DNA from: an uncultured Alphaproteobacteria bacterium
Lineage (GTDB): Bacteria > Pseudomonadota > Alphaproteobacteria > HIMB59
Direction of reading: 5' to 3'
Length of the DNA stretch: 64,000 bases
Assembly (NCBI GenBank): GCA_902546975.1
Contig: CACCLU010000003.1
Span: 62,001 to 126,000, forward strand
How positions within the stretch are numbered: position 1 is the first letter of the stretch; the number at the start of each line of letters is the position of its first letter. Both the position numbers and the translations under genes were made by a program. Under the pieces are notes generated by a model that had not been told where the DNA came from, ran no database searches, and saw only the letters and a list, made by a program, of their open reading frames with translations. This document shows, one piece after another, positions 55,477 through 64,000 of this stretch.

Positions 55477-56528
55477 TATTTTATTTGATTTAGAGTAGAT
55501 TTAAGATCTCTAATTGAAATCTTTTTAATAAAACCTCCATTTTTCCCAACGAGAGCAATATTAACATCTTCGTGTATAACTTTTTTATCAAATGTAATTT
55601 TTTTTATTAATGATGGAATAGTTTTTTTATTTACATATTTGTTATAGTTTACTGGTAAATTAAATTTTTTTAAAATTTCAATTAAATTATCAACTCTTTT
55701 AGGATAGTAATTTAATAAACTAGAAATTTTTAATTCTACAATCATTCCTAAAGATATCGCCTCTCCATGTTTTAGATTACCTTTATAAAAATTTGAATTT
55801 TCAATAGCATGACCAATTGTATGTCCAAAGTTTAGAATAGCTCTAGAATTTTTAGATTTTAATTTTTCCCTAAAATCACTGACATATTTTAATTTCGAGT
55901 TAATTGAAAGTTTAATAATTTTATTTATGTCACCATTGGATCTTTTAATAAGAAGTTTATGAAGCTGCTTCGAGTTAATAAGGCTATATTTTATTATTTC
56001 TGCATATCCACATGCAATTTCCCTTTTTGGTAAACTTTTAAGAAAATCTGAACATATAAATACTTTCTTTGGAAGATAAAAAGTACCAATTAAATTTTTA
56101 CCAAATTTACTATTAATTCCTGTCTTACCACCAATTGAGCTATCTACCATTGCTAAAAGAGAAGTAGGTATCATTACGTGTTCAACTCCTCTTAATATTG
56201 TGGATGCTAAAAAGCCTGAGAGGTCTCCGAGTGTTCCACCACCAAATGAGTAAATTATAGTTTTACGTTGAACTCCTAATTTAATTATTTTTTCAATTAA
56301 AGACGAATAGTTGTGTATATTTTTGATTTTCTCATGGCCCTTGATAACAATACTACGTTTAGGAAATCTTTTTAAAAGCTTTTTGATTAATCCAATTTCT
56401 GCAATATTCCTATCAAAAATTAAAATATCGCTATTTGAAATATTATTAATTAATTTTTTTTCTAATTGAGCTATTTTTAAAAATTCAATTTCGTGTGTGT
56501 GTTTATCAAATATCTTTCTTATCTTCAT
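55476..56528 (-). CDS. aroB: 3-dehydroquinate synthase
   Basis: 350 residues. AroB cyclises DAHP in the shikimate pathway using NAD and a metal. FGGGTLGDLSGFLASTILRG, VPTSLLAMVDSSIGGKTGIN in part (IPTSLLAMVDSSIGGKTG), CGYAEIIKYSL, and the metal His in FGHTIGHAIEN are all present. It is encoded directly after aroK (13-base gap), giving the shikimate pair. Normal length. Confidence 0.96.
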   Translation of the reverse strand: MKIRKIFDKHTHEIEFLKIAQLEKKLINNISNSDILIFDRNIAEIGLIKKLLKRFPKRSIVIKGHEKIKNIHNYSSLIEKIIKLGVQRKTIIYSFGGGTLGDLSGFLASTILRGVEHVMIPTSLLAMVDSSIGGKTGINSKFGKNLIGTFYLPKKVFICSDFLKSLPKREIACGYAEIIKYSLINSKQLHKLLIKRSNGDINKIIKLSINSKLKYVSDFREKLKSKNSRAILNFGHTIGHAIENSNFYKGNLKHGEAISLGMIVELKISSLLNYYPKRVDNLIEILKKFNLPVNYNKYVNKKTIPSLIKKITFDKKVIHEDVNIALVGKNGGFIKKISIRDLKSTLNQIK

Positions 56529-56541
56529 TATTTTAAATGTT

Positions 56542-57030
56542 CTAATATGGTTTTATAGTTTTTTGAGTATTACTGGTTGCATTAATTGTAAAATCAGAAG
56601 ATTCATTGTAAATTTCTTTTCTGTCATTGAAAAGTATTTTTATATTTTTCTCAACATTATTTTTTAATAGGGGCCTATTTTTATTTCGCGAAGTTCTTTT
56701 AATTAAAGTTTCTAAATCACATTTTAAATATATATTAAATGTTTGCTTTAAAAGGTCTTTATTTTTTAAAATTATTCCCCCACCTGTAGAAACAACAATC
56801 TTTTTCTTCAAAATCAATTTTTTGAATATTGATCTTTCTAATTTTCTAAAATGCTCCTCGCCCTCTTTATTAAATATGTCCTTTATTTCAGATTGACTTT
56901 CTATTTCAATTTGTTCATCAGTATCATAAAAATCAAATTTTAAGTAATCAGATAAAGCCCTACCAATCGTGGATTTACCTGATCCAGGCATACCAATTAT
57001 ACATATTTTTTCAAAATTTTTTTTCACCAT
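56542..57030 (-). CDS. aroK: Shikimate kinase
   Basis: 162 residues. P-loop GMPGSGKST at 13-21, shikimate-binding DTDEQIE near 36 and FRKLE, the STGGG turn near 82, and the lid SRNKNRPLL are the shikimate kinase marks. It phosphorylates shikimate for aromatic amino acid synthesis and is followed by aroB. The divergent neighbour is a 43-residue membrane peptide. The C-terminus is a little short but contains the expected final helix. Confidence 0.95.
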   Translation of the reverse strand: MVKKNFEKICIIGMPGSGKSTIGRALSDYLKFDFYDTDEQIEIESQSEIKDIFNKEGEEHFRKLERSIFKKLILKKKIVVSTGGGIILKNKDLLKQTFNIYLKCDLETLIKRTSRNKNRPLLKNNVEKNIKILFNDRKEIYNESSDFTINATSNTQKTIKPY

Positions 57031-57084
57031 TGTTATTTGATATGTTTTAAATATATAATATGAAAAACCAATAAATTAATAATA

Positions 57085-57216
57085 ATGAGAAAAATAGCAT
57101 TACTATCAACGATTATTATACTAATTTTATTAGGTTTTGTTTTAATTAACTCAATAAAAATACCAGCACCAACAAAAGAAAAGGTTTATGACATTCCAAT
57201 AGATCAGTTCACATGA
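57085..57216 (+). CDS. Putative 43-residue membrane-anchored peptide
   Basis: ATG at 57085, TGA at 57214-57216. The peptide has one hydrophobic segment ([21 protein letters not shown], residues 4-24 approximately) then a hydrophilic tail KIPAPTKEKVYDIPIDQFT, which would lie in the periplasm if the basic N-terminus stays inside. The stop overlaps the next gene's start as ATGA, strong evidence of translational coupling. I do not know the family. It may act with the exported protein encoded downstream. Confidence 0.6.
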   Translation: MRKIALLSTIIILILLGFVLINSIKIPAPTKEKVYDIPIDQFT

Positions 57217-58670
57217 AATATCTCATTTTTTTTTTGCTAATATTAGTTCTGCCATTGAAGGCCAATGTAGTTAATGAGGAAATCATATTTCAAGAAAAAT
57301 CATTCTCACAAAACAATATAATTTCATCAATTAAATCAGAAGAAATTCTTTTAAAACTTATAAACTCCACAGAAAATAATAACAATTTTTTTTATTCTTT
57401 ATTTGATCCTTTGACAAATAGTACTATTTATCCTGAATATTCAAATGAAAATGATTTTTTTTTCGAAAAAATAAATTTATTCAATAAAAAAAATTATAGA
57501 TACCAAATTAACTCAAATTTGTTTGAAAAAGTTATTTTTGAAGAATTCCAAAACCCAAATCACAATGAGTCGTATTTAGCTTATTTATTTGACTCAAATC
57601 AATTTAATGAATTGTGTCAATATTTATTTGAATTAGATAATAATCAAAAAAATTTTGATGATATTTTGATATATAATATCTTATGCTTAATAAAAGATAA
57701 TCAATTTGAGCAGATTAATTTTATAATTGAAATTTATGATCAAAAAGAGTTTGATAAATTAAACACAAAATTTTTGTTAGACTTTCTCGAAAATAATACA
57801 ATCGAAATCAATTACAACTTAAGCGAATTAGGATTAATTGATAAATATATCACTTTGATTTCTGATATTATAAAAGTCAATGTGGATGAAATTAATAATA
57901 CTCTTGAATTAGAGATATATCTCAAATCAAATACAATTGATCTTTATCAAATAAATTACCTTTTTAAAAATAGAGTCATAAATAAATCACAATATTTATC
58001 TATGCTAGAAATGCTAAATGTAAAACCTAAAGAGTTAGCTATGTATGAAGAAATGCAAAAAAATATTAACTATAATAAAAAACTTGAAATTTTAGAAAAC
58101 TATATTCCTTTATTACAATTGGATTTATATGATGTATCCAGATTAGTTAATGATCAATTTAGTGAAATGAGAATCACCTCAAGAAATTTAAATTACATTA
58201 ATGGTTTAATGCTTTTATCACTTTATGAAAACTCAAGTTTTTTAGAAAATTTGATAATTTTATTGAAGGATGTTCCTAACGGTGTAGTGGAAAATAATGA
58301 TATAGCAACAGCTTTAAAGAATTATTTAATTAAAAACTTCGAAAATAAATACTATGCAGATAACGATCAAAATATAGACAGTCCTTTGATGAAATTTTTA
58401 TTTTTGAATAGAAATATTAATTTTATAGAGAGTGACAATTTAAAAATAACGGAGACAGATACAATCTCAGTTAATCCTGTTTACTTGGCAAGTTTAGCTG
58501 AAAATTTAAATTTGATTGACTCATATATATACTATGTCAATCTAAGTGAAAAATTTTACTCTATAAATGAATTCGATTTATACTTTTTAAATAATTACAT
58601 CATAGATAATGAATATTTAAAAAATGAATTGATAAAATTAGCCTTTAGAGCACATTTAGTTAATTTATGA
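57213..58670 (+). CDS. Exported helical protein of unknown function upstream of xerD
   Basis: 485 residues. A signal peptide (about 1-18, KYLIFFLLILVLPLKANVV) is followed by a long, Asn- and Glu-rich, largely alpha-helical sequence with few charged clusters and only two cysteines (near 137 and 153). The repeated pairs of amphipathic helices suggest a solenoid, but no TPR consensus is evident. It is coupled to the 43-residue peptide before it and to xerD after it (ATGA). Alphaproteobacteria often have an uncharacterised exported protein at this place. I cannot name a family. Confidence 0.75.
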   Translation: MKYLIFFLLILVLPLKANVVNEEIIFQEKSFSQNNIISSIKSEEILLKLINSTENNNNFFYSLFDPLTNSTIYPEYSNENDFFFEKINLFNKKNYRYQINSNLFEKVIFEEFQNPNHNESYLAYLFDSNQFNELCQYLFELDNNQKNFDDILIYNILCLIKDNQFEQINFIIEIYDQKEFDKLNTKFLLDFLENNTIEINYNLSELGLIDKYITLISDIIKVNVDEINNTLELEIYLKSNTIDLYQINYLFKNRVINKSQYLSMLEMLNVKPKELAMYEEMQKNINYNKKLEILENYIPLLQLDLYDVSRLVNDQFSEMRITSRNLNYINGLMLLSLYENSSFLENLIILLKDVPNGVVENNDIATALKNYLIKNFENKYYADNDQNIDSPLMKFLFLNRNINFIESDNLKITETDTISVNPVYLASLAENLNLIDSYIYYVNLSEKFYSINEFDLYFLNNYIIDNEYLKNELIKLAFRAHLVNL

Positions 58671-59524
58671 AATATGAAAAATATAAAGATTTATACACAC
58701 AATTTTTAATCTCTGAAAAAAATCTTTCAAGAAACTCTGTAAATAATTATTTAGTTGATTTAGATCAATTTTTTTATACTGAGGATATAAAACCAAGTGA
58801 TCTCACTGCTAAGATTAAATTATATATTACTAATTTAAGAAAAAAGAATTTGAAAATATCGAGTATAAATAGAAAAATCTCAACTCTAAAAAATTTTTTG
58901 AAGTTTCTACAAACCGAAAAAATAATTGCAAAAATTGATTTTCAAGAATTTGAAAGCTTTTCAAATTTAAAAAAAATTCCTAAGGCCATATCAAAATTAC
59001 AAATGGAGCAAATATTCATAAATTTGTATAATTCAAAACAGACTAATAAAGAGCTTTACATTTTAGTGCTAAAATTAATTTATTTATCAGGTTTGAGGAT
59101 ATCAGAGGCACTGAATTTAAAATGGTCTGATATTAACCATCAAGATAATTCTATTTACATATATGGAAAAGGCTCTAAAGAGAGAAAAGTATTTATAACT
59201 AAAGATTTTTTTGAGCTTTTGAAAAATTTAGGAAAAAAAAACCAATTTGTATTTGCGTTAAATAATAAAAAGATTTCTGCTAGATCGGTAAACAAATTTC
59301 TTGAAAATTGTCATAACGACTCAGTAATTAAAGATAAATTATCTTCTCATGTTTTTAGACACTCATTTGCTACTACTATGTTAGAAAATAACGCCGATAT
59401 TAGACACATACAAAAACTTTTAGGTCACTCAAGTATTTCAACTACAGAAATTTATACTAAAGTCGCAAAGTCAATGAAAAAGAGAGTTTTAGACTCTTAT
59501 CATCCATTAAAAAATAAATTATAG
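58667..59524 (+). CDS. xerD: Site-specific tyrosine recombinase (XerD-like)
   Basis: 285 residues. An N-terminal SAM-like DNA-binding domain (about 1-90) is followed by the catalytic domain with Arg near 144 (SGLRISEALNLKW), Lys in GKGSKERKV, His-x-x-Arg in SHVFRHSFATT, a further His in KLLGHSSISTT, and Tyr in TEIYTKV. XerCD resolve chromosome dimers at dif. Assignment to XerD rather than XerC rests on length and general pattern. No att-like repeats flank it, so it is a chromosomal Xer, not a mobile-element integrase. Confidence 0.9.
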   Translation: MKYEKYKDLYTQFLISEKNLSRNSVNNYLVDLDQFFYTEDIKPSDLTAKIKLYITNLRKKNLKISSINRKISTLKNFLKFLQTEKIIAKIDFQEFESFSNLKKIPKAISKLQMEQIFINLYNSKQTNKELYILVLKLIYLSGLRISEALNLKWSDINHQDNSIYIYGKGSKERKVFITKDFFELLKNLGKKNQFVFALNNKKISARSVNKFLENCHNDSVIKDKLSSHVFRHSFATTMLENNADIRHIQKLLGHSSISTTEIYTKVAKSMKKRVLDSYHPLKNKL

Positions 59525-59531
59525 TTTAAAA

Positions 59532-60473
59532 ATGTTTTACTTAGATTTTGAAGAAAAATTGGAAAAATTTGATTTGGAAATACAATCTTTAATCAAGCTT
59601 TCAAAAGAAAGTGATATAGATGTAGATGGAAAAATTAAAGATATTGAGAAAAAAAAACAAATAGAGTTAAAAAGAATTTACTCTAATTTATCTCCTTGGC
59701 AAATTGTCAAACTTGCAAGACATCCAAATAGACCCAAAACAAAAGGTTATATAGATAGTATTTTCTCAAAATTTACACCTCTTTATGGTGATAGACTTTA
59801 TTCTGAAGATAATGCCATTATCTCTGGTTTTGCTTTTTTAGATAACTTACCTGTCATCATACTAGGCACAGAAAAGGGTAATGATATGAACACGAGATTA
59901 AAGCATAATTTTGGCATGGCAAAACCTGAAGGTTATAGAAAATCCCAAAGAATTATGAAATTAGCCTCAAAATTAAATTTACCTTTAATTTGTTTTGTGG
60001 ACACATCCGGTGCTTACCCTGGTAAGGACGCCGAGGAAAGGGGACAAGCTGAGGCAATTGCCCAATCAATGAAAGTATCCCTAAATTGTGAAACACCATG
60101 TATTTCTATAGTCATAGGTGAGGGTGGATCAGGTGGCGCAATTGCTCTAGCTACAAGCGATATAGTCATAATGCTAAGTAATTCAATTTATTCTGTTATT
60201 TCTCCTGAGGGTTGTTCCTCAATATTATGGAAATCCTCAGATTTTGCTGAGACAGCATCAAATTCTCTCAAAATAACCGCAAAAGATTGCCTAGAATTAA
60301 AAATTATCGATCAAATTATCGAAGAGCCAGTAGGAGGAGCTCATAGGCATTTTGAAAAGGTCACAAATGATCTTAAAGTTGCTTTGATAAAAAGTATTGA
60401 GGGTCTCAAATTACTACCGAAAGATGAATTGATAAAGAAAAGAAATAATAGATATTTAAATTATATTGTTTAA
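59532..60473 (+). CDS. accA: Acetyl-CoA carboxylase carboxyltransferase subunit alpha
   Basis: 313 residues. AccA transfers the carboxyl group from biotin to acetyl-CoA, with AccD. The coiled N-terminus YLDFEEKLEKFD, HPNRPKTKGYID, the oxyanion loops FGMAKPEGYRKSQRIM, VDTSGAYPGKDAEERGQAEA (20 residues) and GEGGSGGAIAL, then SPEGCSSILWK, all fit. It lies seven bases after xerD, and its stop is immediately followed by the convergent secA stop. Confidence 0.97.
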   Translation: MFYLDFEEKLEKFDLEIQSLIKLSKESDIDVDGKIKDIEKKKQIELKRIYSNLSPWQIVKLARHPNRPKTKGYIDSIFSKFTPLYGDRLYSEDNAIISGFAFLDNLPVIILGTEKGNDMNTRLKHNFGMAKPEGYRKSQRIMKLASKLNLPLICFVDTSGAYPGKDAEERGQAEAIAQSMKVSLNCETPCISIVIGEGGSGGAIALATSDIVIMLSNSIYSVISPEGCSSILWKSSDFAETASNSLKITAKDCLELKIIDQIIEEPVGGAHRHFEKVTNDLKVALIKSIEGLKLLPKDELIKKRNNRYLNYIV

Positions 60474-62942
60474 TTAATTGCTTCCATGACACTGTTTGTA
60501 TTTTTTGCCTGATCCACAAGGACAAGGATCATTCCTTCCAATTTTTTTAGTAATGGGTTCAATTTTTTTGTCCTCTTGATTTTCACTCTTTTTTTCAACC
60601 CTTATATTGTTTAAGACTAACACCATTTGCTTTTGTATTTCATATATTAATTGATTGAATGCACTCAAAGAGGCCTTACGAAATTCATTAACTGGATCTT
60701 TCCCTCCATATCCGCTGAGACTAACAGACATGCGTATATTTGTAAGCTCTTGAATATGGTTATGCCAATTTTTATCTAAAATAGAAAGGCTTACTTGTCT
60801 TAGTATAAAAATATAAGCATTTGTATGTTTTGCGTAATTTTCATCTTTAATTTTTTTAAATGAAGAAAGATAATGGTCTTTATTACCATTTTCTTCTGGT
60901 TTAATGAAAGACAACAAGTCCGAGAAATTCTTAATTTCTTCTTTTTCACTTTCTAACAAATTAGATATAAATTCATCCTCAGTTTCTTGAATAAAATTTA
61001 TTATATCTTCATTAATAATAGTTTCTCTTTTGGAGTAAATTATATTTCTTTGTTTATCAATAATATTATCAAACTCTAATAATTGTTTCCTAATATCAAA
61101 ATTATGACCCTCAACTCTTTTTTGTGCTCTTTCTATTGATGAAGTTAACCATTTATGTTCAATAACTTCTCCTTTTTTAAGACCCAATGTCGAAAGCATA
61201 GATTGAAGTTTTTCTGATCCAAAAATTCTCATCAAGTCATCTTCTAAAGAGACAAAAAATATACTTTGTCCAGGATCTCCCTGTCTTCCAGACCTTCCTC
61301 TTAATTGATTATCTATTCTTCTACTTTCGTGCCTTTCAGTGCCTAAAATACATAACCCACCCAAATCAATTACCTTTTGGTAATCATTCTCATTAAAATT
61401 TTTATCTATTTCTGGATTACCACCTAATCTAATATCGGTACCTCTACCTGCCATATTAGTAGCAACCGTTACTTGTGACGGTTTGCCCGCTAAAGCAATA
61501 ATTTCAGCCTCATTCTCATGATTTTTTGCATTTAAAACATTGTGAGGAATATTGTTAGTTTTTAATATATCTGAAATAAAATTTGATTTTTCAATTGAAG
61601 TTGTACCTACTAATATAGGTTGACCTTTTTCATATTTTTCCTTCACTAAGTCTAAAACAGCTTTGTATTTTTCGTCCGGAGTTTTATAAATTTGATCATT
61701 TTGATCAATTCTGACCATAGGTTTATGAGTAGGTATTTCTATTACACTCAAGCCATATATTTCCAAAAACTCTTCTGACTCAGTGAGAGCGGTACCTGTC
61801 ATTCCAGATAACTTTTGATATTTTTTAAAATAATTTTGAAAAGTTATACTTGCTAAAGTAATACTCTCTTCTTGTATTTTAAGATTCTCTTTGGCTTCCA
61901 AAGATTGATGAAGACCCTCACCAAACCTTCTTCCTTCTGCTAATCTACCTGAGAACTCATCTATGACAATAATTTGACCATCTTTTACAACATAATCTTT
62001 GTCTCTTTCATACAAAAAACGTGCTTTAAGTGATTGATTTATGATTTGATAAGCCTCTAAATTTTCATTATCAAACAAACTATTTCCTTTTAAAAAATTA
62101 ATTTTTTTTAGGTTGAATTCTATTTTCTTAATACCGCTGTCTATAAGCAAAACATTTTTTCTTTCTTCGTTTATCTCAACATCGCTTTTTAGGAGGTCTT
62201 GAGTAATTTCATAGCATAATTTAAAAAGTTTAATGGGAGTCTTCACAGGTCCTGAAATACCTAAAGGTGACCTTGACTCATCGATCAGTACAGAGTCAGC
62301 CTCATCAATTAAAGCTATATGATGCTCATTTTGCATTTTTGGTTGATTGATTCCTCTTAAATTATCTCTCAGATAATCAAAGCAAAATTCATTATTATTT
62401 CCATATACGACATGAGATTTATAGCTACTTACTTTTTCTTCAACAGTTTGGCTGTTTTGAATGTATGAATAGCTTATGTTTAAGTATTCAAAAATTGGTC
62501 CCATCCAAAGAGAGTCTCTTTTCGCTAAATAATCATTAACAGTAATTAAATGAACTTTTTTATTTAAGACATAATTTAATATGATTGGAATTGTTGCGGC
62601 AAGTGTTTTGCCTTCTCCAGTTTTCATTTCAGCAACAAATCCATGATAAAGAGCAATACCTCCAATTATTTGAGAGTCATAATGTCTGAGTTCAATAGTT
62701 CTTTTTGATACTTCTCTCAATAGAGCACATACGAAACTTATATCCTCATCTGACAATTCCTCTTTTTGATTAGAAATATAATTTTGTTTTAAGTTTTCAA
62801 TCTTATGAGTCATTGCTTCTTTTGATAAATTTGAAATATCCGCTTCTAATTGATTTATATTATTTAAATATTTATCTGAAATTTCTTTAATTAAATTTGA
62901 ATTTTTTTTTGAGGAAAAAAAATTATTTATTTTTTCGAACAT
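60474..62942 (-). CDS. secA: Preprotein translocase ATPase SecA
   Basis: 822 residues, compact for SecA but complete. NBD1 Walker A is MKTGEGKT near 101-107, Walker B region LIDEADSVLIDE, and NBD2 has MAGRGTDIRLGG and QLRGRSGRQGDPG. The preprotein cross-linking and helical-scaffold regions are present. The C-terminal zinc finger NDPCPCGSGKKYKQCHG near 803-819 binds SecB and ribosomes. It drives proteins with the signal peptides seen elsewhere in the window through SecYEG. Confidence 0.97.
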   Translation of the reverse strand: MFEKINNFFSSKKNSNLIKEISDKYLNNINQLEADISNLSKEAMTHKIENLKQNYISNQKEELSDEDISFVCALLREVSKRTIELRHYDSQIIGGIALYHGFVAEMKTGEGKTLAATIPIILNYVLNKKVHLITVNDYLAKRDSLWMGPIFEYLNISYSYIQNSQTVEEKVSSYKSHVVYGNNNEFCFDYLRDNLRGINQPKMQNEHHIALIDEADSVLIDESRSPLGISGPVKTPIKLFKLCYEITQDLLKSDVEINEERKNVLLIDSGIKKIEFNLKKINFLKGNSLFDNENLEAYQIINQSLKARFLYERDKDYVVKDGQIIVIDEFSGRLAEGRRFGEGLHQSLEAKENLKIQEESITLASITFQNYFKKYQKLSGMTGTALTESEEFLEIYGLSVIEIPTHKPMVRIDQNDQIYKTPDEKYKAVLDLVKEKYEKGQPILVGTTSIEKSNFISDILKTNNIPHNVLNAKNHENEAEIIALAGKPSQVTVATNMAGRGTDIRLGGNPEIDKNFNENDYQKVIDLGGLCILGTERHESRRIDNQLRGRSGRQGDPGQSIFFVSLEDDLMRIFGSEKLQSMLSTLGLKKGEVIEHKWLTSSIERAQKRVEGHNFDIRKQLLEFDNIIDKQRNIIYSKRETIINEDIINFIQETEDEFISNLLESEKEEIKNFSDLLSFIKPEENGNKDHYLSSFKKIKDENYAKHTNAYIFILRQVSLSILDKNWHNHIQELTNIRMSVSLSGYGGKDPVNEFRKASLSAFNQLIYEIQKQMVLVLNNIRVEKKSENQEDKKIEPITKKIGRNDPCPCGSGKKYKQCHGSN

Positions 62943-62968
62943 TTAATTACAAATATACTAAATTTATA

Positions 62969-63676
62969 TTATTTCCATGATGTAAATGTAGCAATCTCTA
63001 TTTCTAATGGGATATATTTATGATTATCAATTAATTTTGAAAATAAATTATTTGTTAATTTTAAAAAATCTTTTTTAAAGCTATGTTTCTCATTAAAAAA
63101 ATTTGAAATCCCAAACTTTCTAAAATCACTTCTAATTTTGTTCAAAGAACTATAGTTTATTTCTAGGTTATCTATACCTACTACAACATCTTTATATTTA
63201 CTTTTATTCAAATCCTCTATCAATTTTGTAGTTTCTAAAAATGGCCCAAATCTCCTATAAACTCCACCAAAAATCTTTTCATCAATTTCTAAAAAAATAT
63301 TTTGAAGTGTTCTCATTGAATTTGATGTTATGGTATTGAAGCAAAATAAACTGTTTTCGTTTAATTTAGATAAAATTTTATTAAAAATATCATTGCTATT
63401 CAAAAACAATGGTATTTGTAGAGAAAAATTTGATATAGCTGCATCAAACTTACCTTCAACTACGCTAATATCATTGACATTTATAATTTTTGTATTACTA
63501 AAATTGGACTCCTCTATGCAAAGATCTTCATCTAGAATTAGACAGTTTTCTATTTTTTTTGACATGAACTTTAATTTATCATTAATTAAACCTGACCCAT
63601 TTTTTGAAATTAAATTATCTTTGTCAAAATATGCCTTTCTTCTAATATTCCTCTTTTTTAAATTAAATTCATTCAT
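62969..63676 (-). CDS. Methyltransferase-fold protein (NDUFAF5/BioC-like) without SAM motif I
   Basis: 235 residues. The C-terminal half follows the alphaproteobacterial NDUFAF5-like pattern: FDAAISNFSLQ, NTITSNSMRTLQNIF, GGVYRRFGPF, and LNKIRSDFRKFGISNFF. The first half should contain an LDLGCGTG loop but instead reads NCLILDEDLCIEES, with no glycine-rich turn. It may be a degenerate family member that no longer binds SAM. NDUFAF5 hydroxylates a complex I subunit, but any such role here is speculative. Starts diverge from the last gene. Confidence 0.7.
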   Translation of the reverse strand: MNEFNLKKRNIRRKAYFDKDNLISKNGSGLINDKLKFMSKKIENCLILDEDLCIEESNFSNTKIINVNDISVVEGKFDAAISNFSLQIPLFLNSNDIFNKILSKLNENSLFCFNTITSNSMRTLQNIFLEIDEKIFGGVYRRFGPFLETTKLIEDLNKSKYKDVVVGIDNLEINYSSLNKIRSDFRKFGISNFFNEKHSFKKDFLKLTNNLFSKLIDNHKYIPLEIEIATFTSWK

Positions 63677-63697
63677 AATGTGCTAAAGTAACTTACC

Positions 63698-64000
63698 ATG
63701 ATATCGAGATTTAATTTAGACCAAAAAAGGCTTACATTTTATGAAAATCCAGAATTATTTCATAAAGAATTTACTGAATTAATTTCATCAAATAATGATA
63801 ATGAATTTTTGTATTCTACTGAAGAACCAATTGTAGTTCTAAATAAAGATAAGACTTTAAAATTAACCCTAGTAAAAGATAAGAAGGAATTAGAGTATAT
63901 ATTATTTTCAAACCATAGTATTTCTATTTTACCTCAAGAAAAAATAAAAATTCATAAAGCTATTAGAGACGTATCAAATTACATTATTTATAAATTAAAT
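63698..64000 (+). CDS. Unknown protein, truncated by the window end
   Basis: An open frame starts at the ATG at 63698 and runs through the final base (101 codons, no stop). It begins MISRFNLDQKRLTFYENPEL and continues with alternating short strands and helices, for example EEPIVVLNKDKTLKLTLV and SIDILP-like HSISILPQEKIKIHKAIRD. No signal peptide or membrane segment is visible. It diverges from the methyltransferase-like gene by 21 bases. I cannot assign a family from this fragment. Confidence 0.6.
   Translation, partial: MISRFNLDQKRLTFYENPELFHKEFTELISSNNDNEFLYSTEEPIVVLNKDKTLKLTLVKDKKELEYILFSNHSISILPQEKIKIHKAIRDVSNYIIYKLN

Noticed and set aside
58667-59524. Tyrosine recombinase as a sign of an integrated element
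   Set aside because: Flanked by accA and housekeeping genes, no tRNA or direct repeats nearby; fits chromosomal XerD.
60474-62942. SecA as truncated because it is shorter than E. coli SecA
   Set aside because: Both ATPase domains and the C-terminal zinc finger are present; the size is within the range of compact alphaproteobacteria.

Overview
This window is a compact, visibly A+T-rich stretch of an alphaproteobacterial chromosome. The evidence for that group is a circularly permuted (two-piece) tmRNA gene, a class I lysyl-tRNA synthetase, heme A synthase of the CtaA/Cox15 type, the J-protein/cobS/cobT trio beside bolA, and the aroK-aroB-CNNM and mreBCD-mrdA-rodA gene orders. Coding density, frequent overlaps and long runs of housekeeping genes suggest a streamlined marine lineage (Pelagibacterales or HIMB59-like). 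That finer placement is inference. I see no insertion sequence, prophage, integron or CRISPR array. Only one stretch longer than 300 bases lacks a protein gene (14412-14731), and it is filled by the tmRNA.

Layout. 0-5.4 kb is the accessory-looking part: a circularly permuted ATP-grasp protein, a secreted FG-GAP/ASPIC-UnbV protein, a cysteine-rich exported protein, and a minus-strand run of five small membrane or secreted proteins (one YqaA-like) downstream of clpB. 5.4-12.7 kb holds clpB, a 35-residue basic peptide, murA-hisG-hisD, infA, a short RNase E/G protein and tRNA-Phe. 12.8-14.4 kb carries five small soluble proteins (zinc-ribbon-like, MazG/PRA-PH-like, NTF2-like and two unknown), then the tmRNA. 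14.7-20.7 kb has thyX, an Mrp-type ATPase, hflK-hflC-degP (membrane proteostasis) and miaA. 20.7-25.6 kb is branched-chain amino acid synthesis (ilvB-ilvH-ilvC-leuA). 25.6-31.4 kb is the rod-shape operon mreB-mreC-mreD-mrdA-rodA with a cupin and a DUF6165 protein appended.

31.4-39.1 kb is a mosaic of divergent and convergent pairs: apt/panB, a polyprenyl diphosphate synthase, a TrmN6-like methyltransferase, an S49 protease, dimeric-type glycyl-tRNA synthetase, ygfZ, a GT9 glycosyltransferase and pyrC. 39.1-44.6 kb is a minus-strand run SDR - photolyase-like protein - SDR - purE - purK, with ctaA upstream. 44.7-50.7 kb runs plus-strand: ferredoxin, lysK, pyrD, HAD protein, rpmB, queuosine-precursor transporter and tgt. 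50.7-57.0 kb is cobT-cobS-J-protein, then bolA and CNNM-aroB-aroK. 57.1-64 kb has a 43-residue membrane peptide, an exported protein of unknown function, xerD, accA, secA, a degenerate methyltransferase-like protein and a gene cut by the window end.

Nothing here is an obvious new defence or mobile system. The most interesting signals are family members that have lost signature residues: a Tgt without its zinc site next to a queuine/preQ transporter, an Mrp ATPase without its CxxC, MiaA with Asn in place of the P-loop Ser/Thr, a photolyase homologue without iron-sulfur ligands, an SDR without its catalytic Tyr and a methyltransferase without its SAM loop. Others are cobST without a local cobN, the two-piece tmRNA with tag ANDNELALAA, several unrecognised micro-ORFs, and extreme gene compaction in which neighbouring genes share start or stop bases. 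All family assignments were made by reading motifs; no database search was run.
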